NCBI GenBank assembly: GCA_036023115.1
Contig: JAYKKT010000089.1
Coordinates: 15,866,501-15,930,500 of the forward strand
Source: Brasenia schreberi
Lineage: Eukaryota; Streptophyta; Magnoliopsida; Nymphaeales; Cabombaceae
Length of the DNA: 64,000 bases
Direction of reading: 5' to 3'
Shown here: piece after piece, positions 11,137 to 22,200 of the stretch
Numbering within the stretch: position 1 is the first letter of the stretch
Layout: each line of letters starts with the position of its first letter
Notes under the pieces: model-generated
Databases searched by the model: none
What the model was told of the DNA's origin: nothing
Seen by the model: the letters and a program-made list of their open reading frames with translations, nothing else
Program-made: the position numbers and the translations under genes

Positions 11137-13000
11137 ATTCTTGTGTAGAAGTTAGCAATATTTGTCCCTAGCAAACATAGTTTCCACCCTTTAGGAGAGC
11201 GAACCAATGCAACGTGACTTCTTTCGATCTTATTTACGGAGCAAGTGTTGTCAGATATGCGTCGGTCGTGTAAAATATCAGCACTCTTTATAAGTACTAT
11301 GACAAATATGTATCTATTGTTTTTACTTGACAGGTGCTGTAAGCTCTTCGATTTGGCAAAATTATCAAAATAATAATTTCGTACCCGTCATCATGTTCTA
11401 TGAGCTTATGGTGTTATTTAACAAGATTACAGTATCAAATCATTGTTAGACATGTCAATGAAATAATCTCCAAAATGGGCACGTTTGATACGAGCTAAGT
11501 CTACTTAGAAACTGTAATGCCATCTTCTGGTGACATCCAGTCGGTATCTTCCAAGAACAAGTTTTATAATGTACACCGCGCACCTCTGGATCTTCCCTCT
11601 TTAATAACCACTAGTTTGAAGGGTCCATCCCTGCCGACCTATGCCGAAGTTCTCTTTGGCTTTCAATAACATAATGAAGGGGTAATTTTTCTGGTTTCCT
11701 TCAGCTGTTTTTTACCGGAAGGGTCTAGATATAATTTTCATATGTTTTTCTCATGTTTTAGTTCAATATATTGTTTTGAATTTATAAAACAGTGCTTCGC
11801 TCCCTTCTTGGATTCTCGGGCTGGCTATCTGTTATTGAGCTCTTATCCTTGCAGTTTCAGTTACTGTTTCATGAAAAACAGCTAGATGATCGATCTAATC
11901 GTTTTTCATCCGAGGATGGTCAATCTTGGCTTTACATAGTTAAGCTGCAGTGGTTATATTTACAAGAATGGTGTTCTCATGTCACATAGACACTTAGTAT
12001 GGCGTGTTGCTCGTGTCAATTTCTCCAAGACTCAACACCTGTATGTCTCCTGTGTTTAACTCATCACTATAATATTTTAAATACTATGATGAATATTGAT
12101 CGAGTACCAATTTATTAGCGAACTGACATGAAAGTAATGCTTTTTCGATTGTTTTTTTTTAGAGGATATTATCAATTACGTAAAATAATAAGTATTAGAT
12201 AGATATAGCCATGTTCCTATACCTATGATCTTCGAAAATCTTTTGTATGGCACACCAATTTCTGCACCCGCGCCCATGTGAGATAGCCGGCTTCACAATT
12301 GACCGTGCTATGACAACAACGGTAGTCAATTTGAAGACACCCAATACCAACCGTTTTTCACCGTTCATTTTGTGTGATTTGAATATGGACTTGTTTAAAT
12401 CTTCATGGTGCAAACTTGAAGATTGGGTTGAGAAAGATTACTCAAATTCAGCATTTACTTTGTCTACTGATTCCAAATCCGAAACCACTAAGTCTGACTT
12501 GCCATTAGCTGGATCCCATCAACTGAGTTAGAAGCTTCGCCCTCATTCACGACATCGGCGGTTTTAGTCAAATTCCCACTTCACACCGCTTCTCCCGCTC
12601 AACCTGAATTTGACGAGAGGCTTGACTAATCGGTTATTTCTAAATTGATCACAAAATCTTTTAAATATTACATTTAACTGTCCGCTGTCTCAACACATCA
12701 AAAACACTCTTGGTCCTAGTTGATTTCACGGTTGATCACGCAAACAATGGTTCACGAAGTGGCGCTCCTCTTTAGTAACATTCAGACACAGCAGACTATC
12801 TGGTAGGAACTAAGGTAAAGCTGTTGATTCTCATTTCACTTGAATGTATGCGTTGCTCCGAGCTCATAGTAACACGATATGCGAGACAAATCTGCCAAAT
12901 ACAAGCTTGAGAAATAAAATTGGAAACCTATAGTTTCAATCCAAACTCGAAGTTTGCCTCACTAATCTATCCAACCCTAGTTGGGAGTAAGTATGCCACT
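11137..13000. other. Intergenic DNA downstream of the carrier gene
   Basis: The carrier 3' UTR should occupy the first few hundred bases. A 94-codon open frame (12247-12531, plus) has no recognisable family motif and no sign of flanking exons, so I do not call it a gene. No repeats stand out. Confidence 0.5.
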
Positions 13001-13001
13001 T

Positions 13002-13052
<51 letters not shown>

Positions 13053-13058
13053 ATATGT
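13001..13058. repeat. Compound microsatellite (TA)n(TG)n
   Basis: A run of TA dinucleotides is followed by about twelve TG dinucleotides and then mixed TATATG. It is flanked by AG repeats at 13092-13101. Confidence 0.9.
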
Positions 13059-13376
13059 ATATATGTGGGTATATATGTATATATGTATGTAGAGAGAGAG
13101 AGGAGGGTTGCGTTAGGCAATTAATAGTCAGCATAAAACTTTGTTAGATTAAACTATCATGGATTCTAGAGATTATGAGCATTGCATTGGGATATCCCTT
13201 TTTCGCGACATATTGGAGAGCTCAAATATATTGAAGAGTAAGCAAGAATCTCTATAGCTTTTTCTGGATGTAGTAAATTAAATGCAAAGATAATCCTCAT
13301 ATCATACACGAGTGTTACATTATCACTCTAATGTAGTGAATAAATTATACAAAGAGGCTCCATATTTTGAATATGG

Positions 13377-13872
13377 ATGGATGTGAGGAAGAGTAAAAAA
13401 CTAGTTTTAGATAATAAGATTCGTATTGGTACTTACAATATCATAACATTGACTAACAAGCTAATGAAGGTGGTAGATACTATGGTTAAAAAAATTATTC
13501 ATATTCTATGTTTACAAGAGACAAAATGGGTTGAAGGAAAAGTAAAAGAGATTGAGAACACATGTTATAAATTATGGTACTTAAGAAAGAAAAAGACTCA
13601 AAATGAAGATATTATTATAAATAAAGATGTAAAGGATAATGTTACCCATACAATGATATGATGATTAAATTATGATGGTGAAATTAGTGTTAAGAGTATA
13701 GTCTTTGAATATAGTTTGTATTTATGCACCTCAAGTAAGACTAAAAGATAAGATAAAAAGGTATTTTAGGAGTTAGATAAGGTAATTCAAAGAATTCTGC
13801 AAAGAGAGATGATTTGTTTGTAAAGAGATCTAAATGAGCATGTGGGTAAAGAGGCAATATGATATCAATGAT
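13377..13872 (+). mobile_element. RTE-type LINE remnant: endonuclease N-terminal part
   Basis: The translation gives IRIGTYNIITLTNKLMKVVD and ILCLQETKWVEGK, the start of an AP-type endonuclease as in RTE LINEs. A frame-broken continuation reads ELDKVIQR and LNEHVGKEA, matching the LINE at 6992-9612. Similarity ends at about 13872 (TATCAATG), where unrelated repeat DNA begins. The 3' part of probably the same LINE resumes near 18747. The reverse transcriptase region between is missing. Confidence 0.8.
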
Positions 13873-13904
13873 GTGATTATTCTTAAGCTATTTTTGTTTT
13901 GATT

Positions 13905-16215
13905 TGATGTGTTATTGAAGTGTAGAATTAAATCTACAAAGTCTCTTACTCTGGCATTCGGGAAAGATCTTGTAACATAGACAAAGAGGCTTAAAAAAAT
14001 GACTGTATCTCTATATTGAAACCTTATATTTTTATGAAATTGATCTCGTTAGAAAGTTATGGATGTCAACTTTTCAATGTGATAATTTTCAAGTAATTTG
14101 GATCATTTTCAATATAGTTATGGGATTTGCACCCAACCTCTATGCAGGATGTGTAAGATTAATATACTCTATTTTATTTTTGTTCGGTTTTCTTCAATTT
14201 TATCTATGACCTTAAACAATCCTAAAATTCTTATAAATTTTGTAGACAGTGGGCCTATGTGTAAATTGGGTGTACTAAATTTAATTACATTTGGATCACA
14301 AAGTAAGGCTAACAAAATCATCAATCAAACAAATGCAGGATGCAAAAGACATAGCTTTTAATTTTAGAAAATAAATGGATGCATCCAACCGAATTTAAAT
14401 GTCATCCACAACAATTAAATCATGAGAAAATAAAATAATCAAAGGAAATTATCAATATAGCATAAATATAGAAGGGATTAGGGGTATAAGATCTTACAAT
14501 GTATATTTGGGTAGAAGAAACTATGAATCAAATACATAGAAGGCACCCACAATCATGAAAGAAATCGGACAACACAACCCGTCAAATATTACATAAAGAA
14601 TGAAGTCATAAGCTCCTTAATTACAATTCCTTTGAATTGAATTGAAAGGATTAATAAATGAATGGAAAGGGAAAAGGAAAGAAATCGACTTGAAGACCGA
14701 AAGGATTGGAAGGATGAAGGTGGTTGGCCGACTCCTCTTAGAAGGGGTGACTCCTTCCTCCTCCTTCTCTCTCTCTTTCTCTCTTTCTTTCCCTCTCCAT
14801 TTGTTGGAATTCTCTACTTGATTTTCCTTCCACGTACCAGCTCCCCAAGCCCTGTTTATAGTTTCCAAAAGAGGGCTCTAGGCCCTTTCATAGATTGGTT
14901 TTTGGGGCTTTAATATCCACCTGATTTGGGTCTTGATCCAAATGAAATTTTTTGATTTGTGGTTGCACATGGGTCATGTGGGGAATGAAGAGTGGTCACT
15001 CTTGAGCCCATGTGGGCTGGTATGACCTTGGGTGCAACCCATGTGGTTGAGCACACCCATCTTGGCTGACCTGTCTAGGTGCGGTCCTTGGAATAACTCA
15101 TACCATCTTGTTTGACTTGGGTCAAGCCTTGGTCGACTTGAACTCAACTTGTGGCTTTCAGTGTGGTGCCTTGGTTGGCTTGCTTAGCCCCTTTTACACC
15201 CTTAGATGTGGCTTTGATCATGTATGCTTTGGGCCGAGTTGATGAAGCCATCAAATTTTTAATTTGACTTAGACCGAATCTTGCCGTAAGCCTTCTCTTA
15301 GACGAGTCCTTGCTTGGAGTTAGTCCTTACTTCGAATCAATCTTTATCTTTAATTGGGTTGGGATTTGGTTTGACTTGGGATTGAGTCGAATCATGCTAG
15401 GTTGGGTTTGATCTGGCCCTGCATTGCCTTCTTGCCTAATCCAGGACTACTTGCCTTGCACTTGAGTTTGAATTGAATCAGGCATCGTAGTTGGTCTCAA
15501 GCCTGATTTTATTTTGTGTGGGTTTGGTCCTATGCCACCCATTTTGACTTGAGCTTATCTTTCATTTGATTTGGGGCTTGATTCGAATTGATCCCTTGCA
15601 GTTGTTGGAGTTACTTTCTTTGCTTTCATCTTAGCTTTTTGGGATTCTGCTCCGTTTGATTCGAGGCTCTTTTTAGGTCAGATTTATGGTTTCAAATATT
15701 TTTTTTTAAAACCATTTCTTTTGATATATGTTTGAAAATATCGAGTTGAAATCTTAAAATACTTTTGGAGAACAACTTAGTCTCATCCCTAGTTTTATTT
15801 GCATGAGTGACCTGCTTTCGTTCCATGAGTTAGTATTTAACCATTTCGACCACTTTAACCTTTTGGTCGGTATAGAGTCTCGGACTACTTTAACCTTTTG
15901 ATGGGTGTAGGGTTCCGGTGTAAAGCTTTCCTCGATCTAGTGAGGTTTTGAGGTCTTTGTTTGGATTTGATTTGTTTTAATATTTTAAATATTTTAGAAT
16001 TTTGTAAATTTAATATTTTGTAAACATTTTGTGGGTTTGGTTTCCAATGTCTCATTATCATTTTTTTTTTAAAAACTTATTTGAAACCATTATTTCTTTG
16101 AAGGGAATCATTTGAATTCACAAAATTTCACCGATATGGTCTTCAAGGTAGAGTAGTTATTTTTTTTTCTTTTGTTAAAATTTGATTTTTTGAGAGGGGT
16201 GTAAAGTACCCTTAT
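13905..16215. repeat. Direct repeat copy A (about 2.3 kb)
   Basis: Starts around GATGTGTTATTGAAG and ends GGGGTGTAAAGTACCCTTAT. It is collinear over its whole length with 16245-18600 (period 2338 at the anchor TGTAGAATTAAATCT), with many substitutions and small indels, so the duplication is not recent. It holds a CT-rich tract, a long stretch rich in TTGG/CCTTG words, and no credible coding sequence. It could be a long LTR or part of a non-autonomous retroelement; no gag or pol motif is visible. Confidence 0.85.
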
Positions 16216-16220
16216 GTTGG

Positions 16221-16268
16221 ATGTGTTGTGGATGTGTAGAATTAATGTGTTGTGGATGTGTAGAATTA
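16221..16268. repeat. 24 bp perfect tandem duplication at the A/B junction
   Basis: Two exact copies of a 24 bp unit starting ATGTGTTGTGGATGTG and ending AGAATTA sit exactly where copy A meets copy B of the 2.3 kb repeat. Confidence 0.9.
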
Positions 16269-18600
16269 AATCTATAAAATCTCTTACTCTGGCATTCGGG
16301 ACAGATCATGTAACAGAGGCAAAGAGGGTTAAAAAAGTGACAGTATCTCTATATTGAGACCTTGTATTTTTATGAAATTGATCTCGTTGAAAAGCTATGT
16401 ATGTCAACTTTTCAATGGGACAAATTTCAAGTAATTTGGATCTCTTTCAATAGAGTTATAGGATTTGCACCCAACCGCTATTGTAGGATGTGTAAGATTA
16501 ACATACTCTATTATATTTTTGTTTGGTTTTCTCTAATTTTATTAACGACCTTAAACGATTATAAAATTCTTATAAATTTTTTAATACTGGGACTTGTGTT
16601 GATTGGATTTATTAAATTTAATCACATTTGGATCGTAGAGTAAGGATAGAAAAATCATCAATCAAAAAGATGTAGGATGCAAAAAATATAGTTTTTAATT
16701 TTTAAAAAATAAATAGATGCATCCAATCGAATTAAAATGTCATACAAAACAATTAAATCATTAGAAAATAAAATAATCAAAGGAAATTATCAGTATAGTA
16801 TAAGCATAGAGGGGTTTAGGGGATATTAGATCTTACAATGTATATTAGGGTAGAAGTAACTATGAATTAAATACATAAAAGGCACCCACAATCATGATCA
16901 AGAATGAAATCACAAGCTCCTTAATTATAATCCCTTTAAATTGAATTGAAAGGATTAAGAAAGGAATGAAAAGAGAAAAGGAAAGAAATAGACCTGAAGA
17001 CCGAAAGGATTAGAAGGATGAAGATGGCTGGCCGACTCCTCTTAGAAGGGGCGACTCCTCCCTTCTCTTCCTCTCTCTCTCTCTTTCTCCCTTTCTTTCC
17101 CTCTCTATTTGTTGGAATTCTCTACTTGATTTTCCTTCCTCACACCAATATCCTAAGCCCCCTATTTATAGTTTTTAAGGAAGGGCTCTAGGCCTTCTTA
17201 TAAATCGGTTTACAGAAATTTAATGTTATAACCAATTTGGGTCTTGATCCAAATGAAATTTCCATATTTGTGGCTGCACATGGGTCAAGTGGGGAATGAA
17301 GAGTAGTCCCTCTTGAGTCCATATGGGCTGGTATGACCTTGGGTGCAACCCATGTGATTGAGCCCACCCATCTTGGTTGACTCGGCTAGGTGGAGTCCTT
17401 GGAATAGCTCAACATGCCATCTTGTTTAACTTGGCTCAAGCCTTGGTTAACTTGAACTCAACTTGTGGCTTTAGGTGTGGTGCCTTAGTTGGCTTGCTTA
17501 GCCCTTTTTACACCCTTAGACATAGCTTTGATCATGTATGCTTTAGGCCGGGTTGATGAAGCTATCGAATTTTTAATTTGACTTAGACTGAATCTTGCCT
17601 TGAGCCTTGTCTTAGAAGAGTCCTTACTTGGAGTTAGTCCTTACTTCGAATCAATCTTTATCTTTAATTGGGTTGGGATTTGATTTCACTTGGTATTGAG
17701 TTGAATCATGCTAGGTTGGGTTTGATCTGGCTCTGCATTGCCTCCTTGTTTGATCTAGGACTGCTTGTCTTGCACTTGAGTTTGAATTGAATCAAGCTTC
17801 GTAGTTGGTCTCGAGCTTGATTTGATTTTGTGTATGCTTGGTCATGTGCCACCCATTTTGACTTGGTATGGGCTAGTCATGAGCCCATCTTTGATTTAAT
17901 TTTGATTTGATTTGGGGCTTGATTCGAATTGATCTCTTGCAATTGTTGGAGTTACTTCTTTTGCTTTTGTCTTAGCTTTTCAGAATTCTGCTCCGCTTAA
18001 TTCGGGGTCCTTTTTAGGTTAGATTTATGGTTTCAAATATTTTCTTTTAAACCATTTCTTTTGAGATATGTTTGGAAACATCGAGTTGAAATCTTAAAAT
18101 ATTTTTGTAAAACAACTGAGTCTAATCCCTAGTTTTTCTTTGCATAAGTGACTTGTTTTCGCTCCATGAGTTAGTCTTTAACTGTTTCGATCACTTTAAC
18201 CCTTTGGTGGGTGTAGGGTCTTGAGTCAGTTTAATCCTCTTGATAGGTGTAGGGTCTCGAGTCAGTTTAGCCCTTTTGATGGGTGTAGCATCCCGACATA
18301 GGACTTTCCTCGATCTAGCGAGTTTTTGAGGTCTTTATTTGGATTTGATTTATTTTTGAATTTCAAAGGTTTTGAAATTTTATAAATTTGACATTTTACA
18401 AACATTTTGTGTGTTTGGTTCTCAATGTCTCATTTTCATTTGTTTCTTTAAAAAATATGTTTGAAACCATAATTTCTTTGAAGGAAATCATTTGAATTTA
18501 TACAATTTTGTCGATTGGGCCTTGAGGGTTGATAGACTATTCATTTTTTTAACTTTTTTCAAAATTAGATTTTTTTGAGAGGGGTGTAAAGTACCCTTAT
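16245..18600. repeat. Direct repeat copy B (about 2.36 kb)
   Basis: Second copy of the unit at 13905-16215. It lines up from TGTAGAATTAAATCT (16259) to GAGAGGGGTGTAAAGTACCC (about 18577). Copy B has an extra block near 18240-18295, where the phrase around GATGGGTGTAG is repeated. The following 146 bp (18601-18746) occur only once and end TTTTTTGGGGTGTTATAACA, which resembles the 3' end of some plant LTRs. That suggests, but does not prove, a tandem or internally duplicated LTR. Confidence 0.8.
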
Positions 18601-18746
18601 TTTGAATTTCCTACGAAATTTTGGGGCATAAATGAGTTCGTTTAAGGTTGAAAACTCTTAAAAGACATAAAACCATAATTTTTCTTGAAAAGACAGAATT
18701 TATAAGAGATCAAATCTTTTGAGAATTTTTTGGGGTGTTATAACAG
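18601..18746. other. Unique tail of the repeat block, LTR-like 3' end
   Basis: AT-rich, non-coding and present once. It ends GGGGTGTTATAACA immediately before LINE sequence resumes. A CA-3' terminus fits an LTR boundary, but no convincing TG-5' partner with target duplication was found. Confidence 0.35.
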
Positions 18747-19040
18747 TTAATTATCAATATGTATAAAAAATGTATGTGAAATAAATGAAGATGTTTTGAT
18801 GGATGTGTGGCTACACCAGAAAAAATCGTAAACATAATAAGGTTAGTTAGTGAACATGTAAAAAGACAACCAAAAGGAGTTCCGATAAAAATGTATGAAA
18901 AACTAAATTATGAAAAAAAAAAAAAGAAAAAATCATAGAAGTGTTAAAAGATAGTAAACAATAATTTAGCTTATATTGATTTAACTTACACATGATCGAA
19001 CTCCATGCAACCAAAGAATCTATGTAACCGATTAAAAAAA
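18747..19040 (+). mobile_element. RTE-type LINE remnant: 3' end of the C-terminal region
   Basis: The reading gives NYQYV, MKMF-WMCGYTRKNR and YEKLNYE, then NNLAYIDLTYT, collinear with the last 110 residues of the LINE at 6992-9612 but full of stops. It lies in the same orientation as the endonuclease remnant at 13377-13872, so the two are most simply halves of one LINE split by the 2.3 kb repeat block, with the reverse transcriptase lost. Confidence 0.72.
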
Positions 19041-19351
19041 ATTTATTAGTATATATCTAGAGAGCATAAACAAGGGTTTATATGAGAAACTCCGTCCAGC
19101 TGTTTGACAGATGTTTGGAAAGTTAAGCAGGAATACTTGGAAAAATTAAGCACGACCCCATAAAAGTACAGTGTGCCAGTTCCTCTTTCCCGTCGCAAAC
19201 AACTCGGCTCCTGAATTGACGCCCAACATAAATTTCATTTATTGAAAAATAAAAAAGAGGAGCAGACCGCGATAAGAAGCAAAGAACCCCCAAAATATCT
19301 CATTGCCCGTCTTTTCACTCAAAAAGCAGAGAGTGTGTGTGAGAGAGAGAG

Positions 19352-19705
19352 ATGGTGAGGTTGGCGTTGGTCTTGGCGATGGCGCTGGTGGTGGTGATGG
19401 TGGCGGAAGCTGGTAGTGAGGTTGGTCTTTTGTGGTTCCCATCCTCCCATTCTGGGTCAGTGAAGCGGTGCGAGGGTGGTTCCGTGGGTGAGTGTTTGGG
19501 AGAGGAGGAAGAAATGGGGATGGAGTCGGAGAGCAACCGTCGGATCCTGCAGCAAGCTAACCGGTACATCAGCTACGCGGCTCTCGGGAGGGGCAACGTT
19601 CCTTGCTCCCGGACAGGTGCCTCTTACTACAACTGCCGCCCCGGTGCTCAACGCAACCCTTACACCCGCTCCTGCCCTGCCATCACCCGCTGCGCCCGCG
19701 GCTAA
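19352..19705 (+). CDS. RALF: Rapid alkalinization factor (RALF) preproprotein, 117 aa
   Basis: Secreted peptide hormone; in plants RALFs bind CrRLK1L receptors such as FERONIA and LRX/pectin partners, raise apoplastic pH and control growth and immunity. Residues 1-20 form a hydrophobic signal peptide (MVRLALVLAMALVVVMVAEA). The propeptide carries the dibasic S1P protease site RRIL at 63-66. The mature peptide (about 67-117) shows the receptor-binding YISY motif at 72-75 and four conserved cysteines at 85, 95, 108 and 114 in the context VPCSRTGASYYNC and ITRCARG. This is the RALF23/33-type layout. The length is typical and the gene is intronless, as usual. The ATG follows a GA-rich leader (GTGTGAGAGAGAGAGATGG). 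It is an isolated gene between decayed transposons, with no disabling change seen. Confidence 0.96.
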   Translation: MVRLALVLAMALVVVMVAEAGSEVGLLWFPSSHSGSVKRCEGGSVGECLGEEEEMGMESESNRRILQQANRYISYAALGRGNVPCSRTGASYYNCRPGAQRNPYTRSCPAITRCARG

Positions 19706-19874
19706 TCAGCAGTTCCCTTCTTTTCTCCTTTCCTTTCCTCGTTTATGTATGTTTGTTTTGTAAACATTCTTATGATTGATTGTTCCTGTGTTCCAGTGAT
19801 CGAATCGGTTTCTATTCTATCTTCCTTTTCTGATATATGGGTTTGTTCTCTCTTGTCAGTGGCTATATATATGT

Positions 19875-19880
19875 AATAAA
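19875..19880 (+). terminator. Probable poly(A) signal of the RALF gene
   Basis: AATAAA lies 170 bp after the stop codon in a T/A-rich 3' region that contains TATATATATG just upstream, the usual plant arrangement of near- and far-upstream elements. Confidence 0.5.
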
Positions 19881-22200
19881 AATTTATACATGTAAATGAA
19901 GATGGGAGTCTGTGTGGTTTCTGATTCGGATCAGATTGATGTGCTCGCAATCGAAATCGTTGCGCTGGTCCCGAATTCCCGTCGTCTCCTGCGGCAAATG
20001 TTCCTGAAATTCAAGATCTGATCGCGGTCGAGCCCGAAGGTTTAATTCTCAGGGGACAAGATTGTTTCATTAAGAAAAATACGTAGGCCTGTTCCATGCC
20101 AATAGCGTCGTTCACAATATTGAGTTATTGAATCAACTTGGGTTCCAAGGTTTTGCCGATCTTTGTTGAGTCCTCTGTAACAAGATAACGTGTTGGCTGT
20201 CGTTACTTTACATCTTATAGCATGTGATATTATTGAATCAACAGTAGGTTTTGCCGATGATCTTTATTCTTCGTCGATTTGCTAAATTCTCGCCGATATT
20301 TTCTCACAGAGAGAGAGAGGGAAGGCCCCTAGAAAAAAAGTGTCGTGGTAATTTTTCTTTTCACTGTGAGCCTCAATAAATTCCTAGTGTTAAGGTTATA
20401 CGACGGCGCATTTCTCGGTTAAGGTGTGCATGGCCGTCATAGACGAATAATGGGCCGTCCTCGACGAAGAATCAAAGTTCGTATTTTCCACACGCCAATT
20501 TGGACGCCATCAATGCTATGCATGTGGTAGGGCCTTAGCGCGTGAAAGGCTCGGCTTGCTGCAGGAGTCACGGGCCTGACGCCAAGCTGGTGGGACCGAA
20601 AGAGTTCACCACGCACTAGGGTTCGATTCTCGTGGGCCCTATAAGCCGGCGATTCTTAAGGGCAATGAAGTTGTTGTCAAGTCGTCCAAAATCTCCTTAC
20701 AGTACGTTACCAAGTCACAATCGTGTGAGCGAGCGAGCGAGAGTCCGATCTCATGATGGGAATGATAACGGTGCAAGGAAATTCATACCAAATTTATACC
20801 AAGTTCGAGTCGAATACCAACAGTTCTTCTTTACCTTGAATATTTATGTCTTTCCGTTATACCAGAGCAGAGTTTCTTTTCATGCATTTATTATATTCAC
20901 GATCTAATACTTTACCCTCATATTGCAGCCACAGTGCATGCAGCAACCCCAGTCCACTGACAGAAACGGATCCCGATACAGGAGAGCTCTGCAAATAAGA
21001 ATCTAAACGTGAAATCCAGAAACCTGTTATGCCCACGGTTTGATCGGTTATGGACACGGTTTTTGACAGTGGGATTACATCTTGACTTTCATCATTGGCT
21101 GAAATTTTGGAAACAGTCGCCGTGTCTTCCCCCGACGATCTCCACCAGGCAAGATGAATGTGATCTCTTTTCTTTTTGGTTACAAAGGGGAGGCCAAACC
21201 CCGGTATAGACGCCCGGGCATCAAATTCATTACGTGCAATTTGTGTATTGAAGTTCGCTGGCCAGGTGAATAAGTTTTTAGGGTGCTCCACTGTCCAATT
21301 CCTTTTAACAGCAACGCTTTTTCTTTAGGAAAGGTCCCCTTTGGAAGGAGAAGGAAGTATGGAATGCCAACATATCTATCAATAGCGGGGATGCCTCACC
21401 TCGTGTCGGGAAGATAATATCTAGCAACCTTTGCTACTACTACACAATACTCAAAGGGCATTCAACTTCGTGTGTTCGTCATGGGATACATTGAGACATA
21501 GAGATTAGAAAGAAGGATTGGGAGTCAACACATGAGGTACTGTTCCTTGATGTACTCCTAGGATCATGACCTGGCGAGATAGGGCGGTTATGTGGGTGGA
21601 TGCGTTCGTGTGATGAGGGCGTAGTGAACCCCACCACAATTTCGACATTGTCAGATGTTGCCCGCATGAATGGTAGCGTAGAGCAGTGAAATGTTTTTTG
21701 GTTCAGTCAGTTCGTTCGTGCCAATCGCCACCAAGGGTTGTACACGATAGTACATATCATGACCCTTTTTTGTCCCACAAGATAGGTCTCATGTAGATTT
21801 TCAATCCCTAGTGGTTGCTTCAGTGATATGAAGCACCATCCATTAGGATCCCTTAGTGTCAGTCGCCAGTAGGGACTGTGCATACATGATTCTATGGCAC
21901 AATATTGGTGTTGGCTTCCTCATGCTAGGTGCGTCAAAATATTGGTACCTTCGAGCAGGAGAGGTGCCATTATACAAATTCTAATCGTGCTAGGTGTGAT
22001 TTAGCAATAGGGTCAGGAAAATGGTCAGGTTGTACATAAGGCATCAACATATAATAATAAATATTATCCCAACGTGAAAAGTAGTGTGCCACTAGTTGGA
22101 AGGATCGCCCGTAGGCCCAACAAGATTTCTTAAAAGAATAAAAATATGTTACCATACTAGATTATAAAGATGTACAACTAAGAAAGTAGCCCCCTTGTTA
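19881..22200. other. Intergenic DNA, no supported gene
   Basis: Higher in CpG than the following AT-rich region. A minus-strand open frame (21291-20857, 144 codons) matches no family I recognise and is probably chance. A tRNA-like stretch at about 20565-20640 is listed separately. Confidence 0.5.
20565..20640 (+). mobile_element. Possible tRNA-derived SINE fragment
   Basis: A B-box-like GGGTTCGATTC lies about 30 bp after an A-box-like GCCAAGCTGG, bounded by GGGCC and GGCCC that could mimic an acceptor stem. The cloverleaf is poor and no target duplication was found. Chance similarity is a real alternative. Confidence 0.3.

Noticed and set aside
12247..12531. 94-codon frame downstream of the carrier
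   Set aside because: Protein-like but unsupported; no homology recognised.
20857..21291. 144-codon minus-strand open frame
   Set aside because: No family resemblance; sits in intergenic DNA with a tRNA-like fragment next to it.
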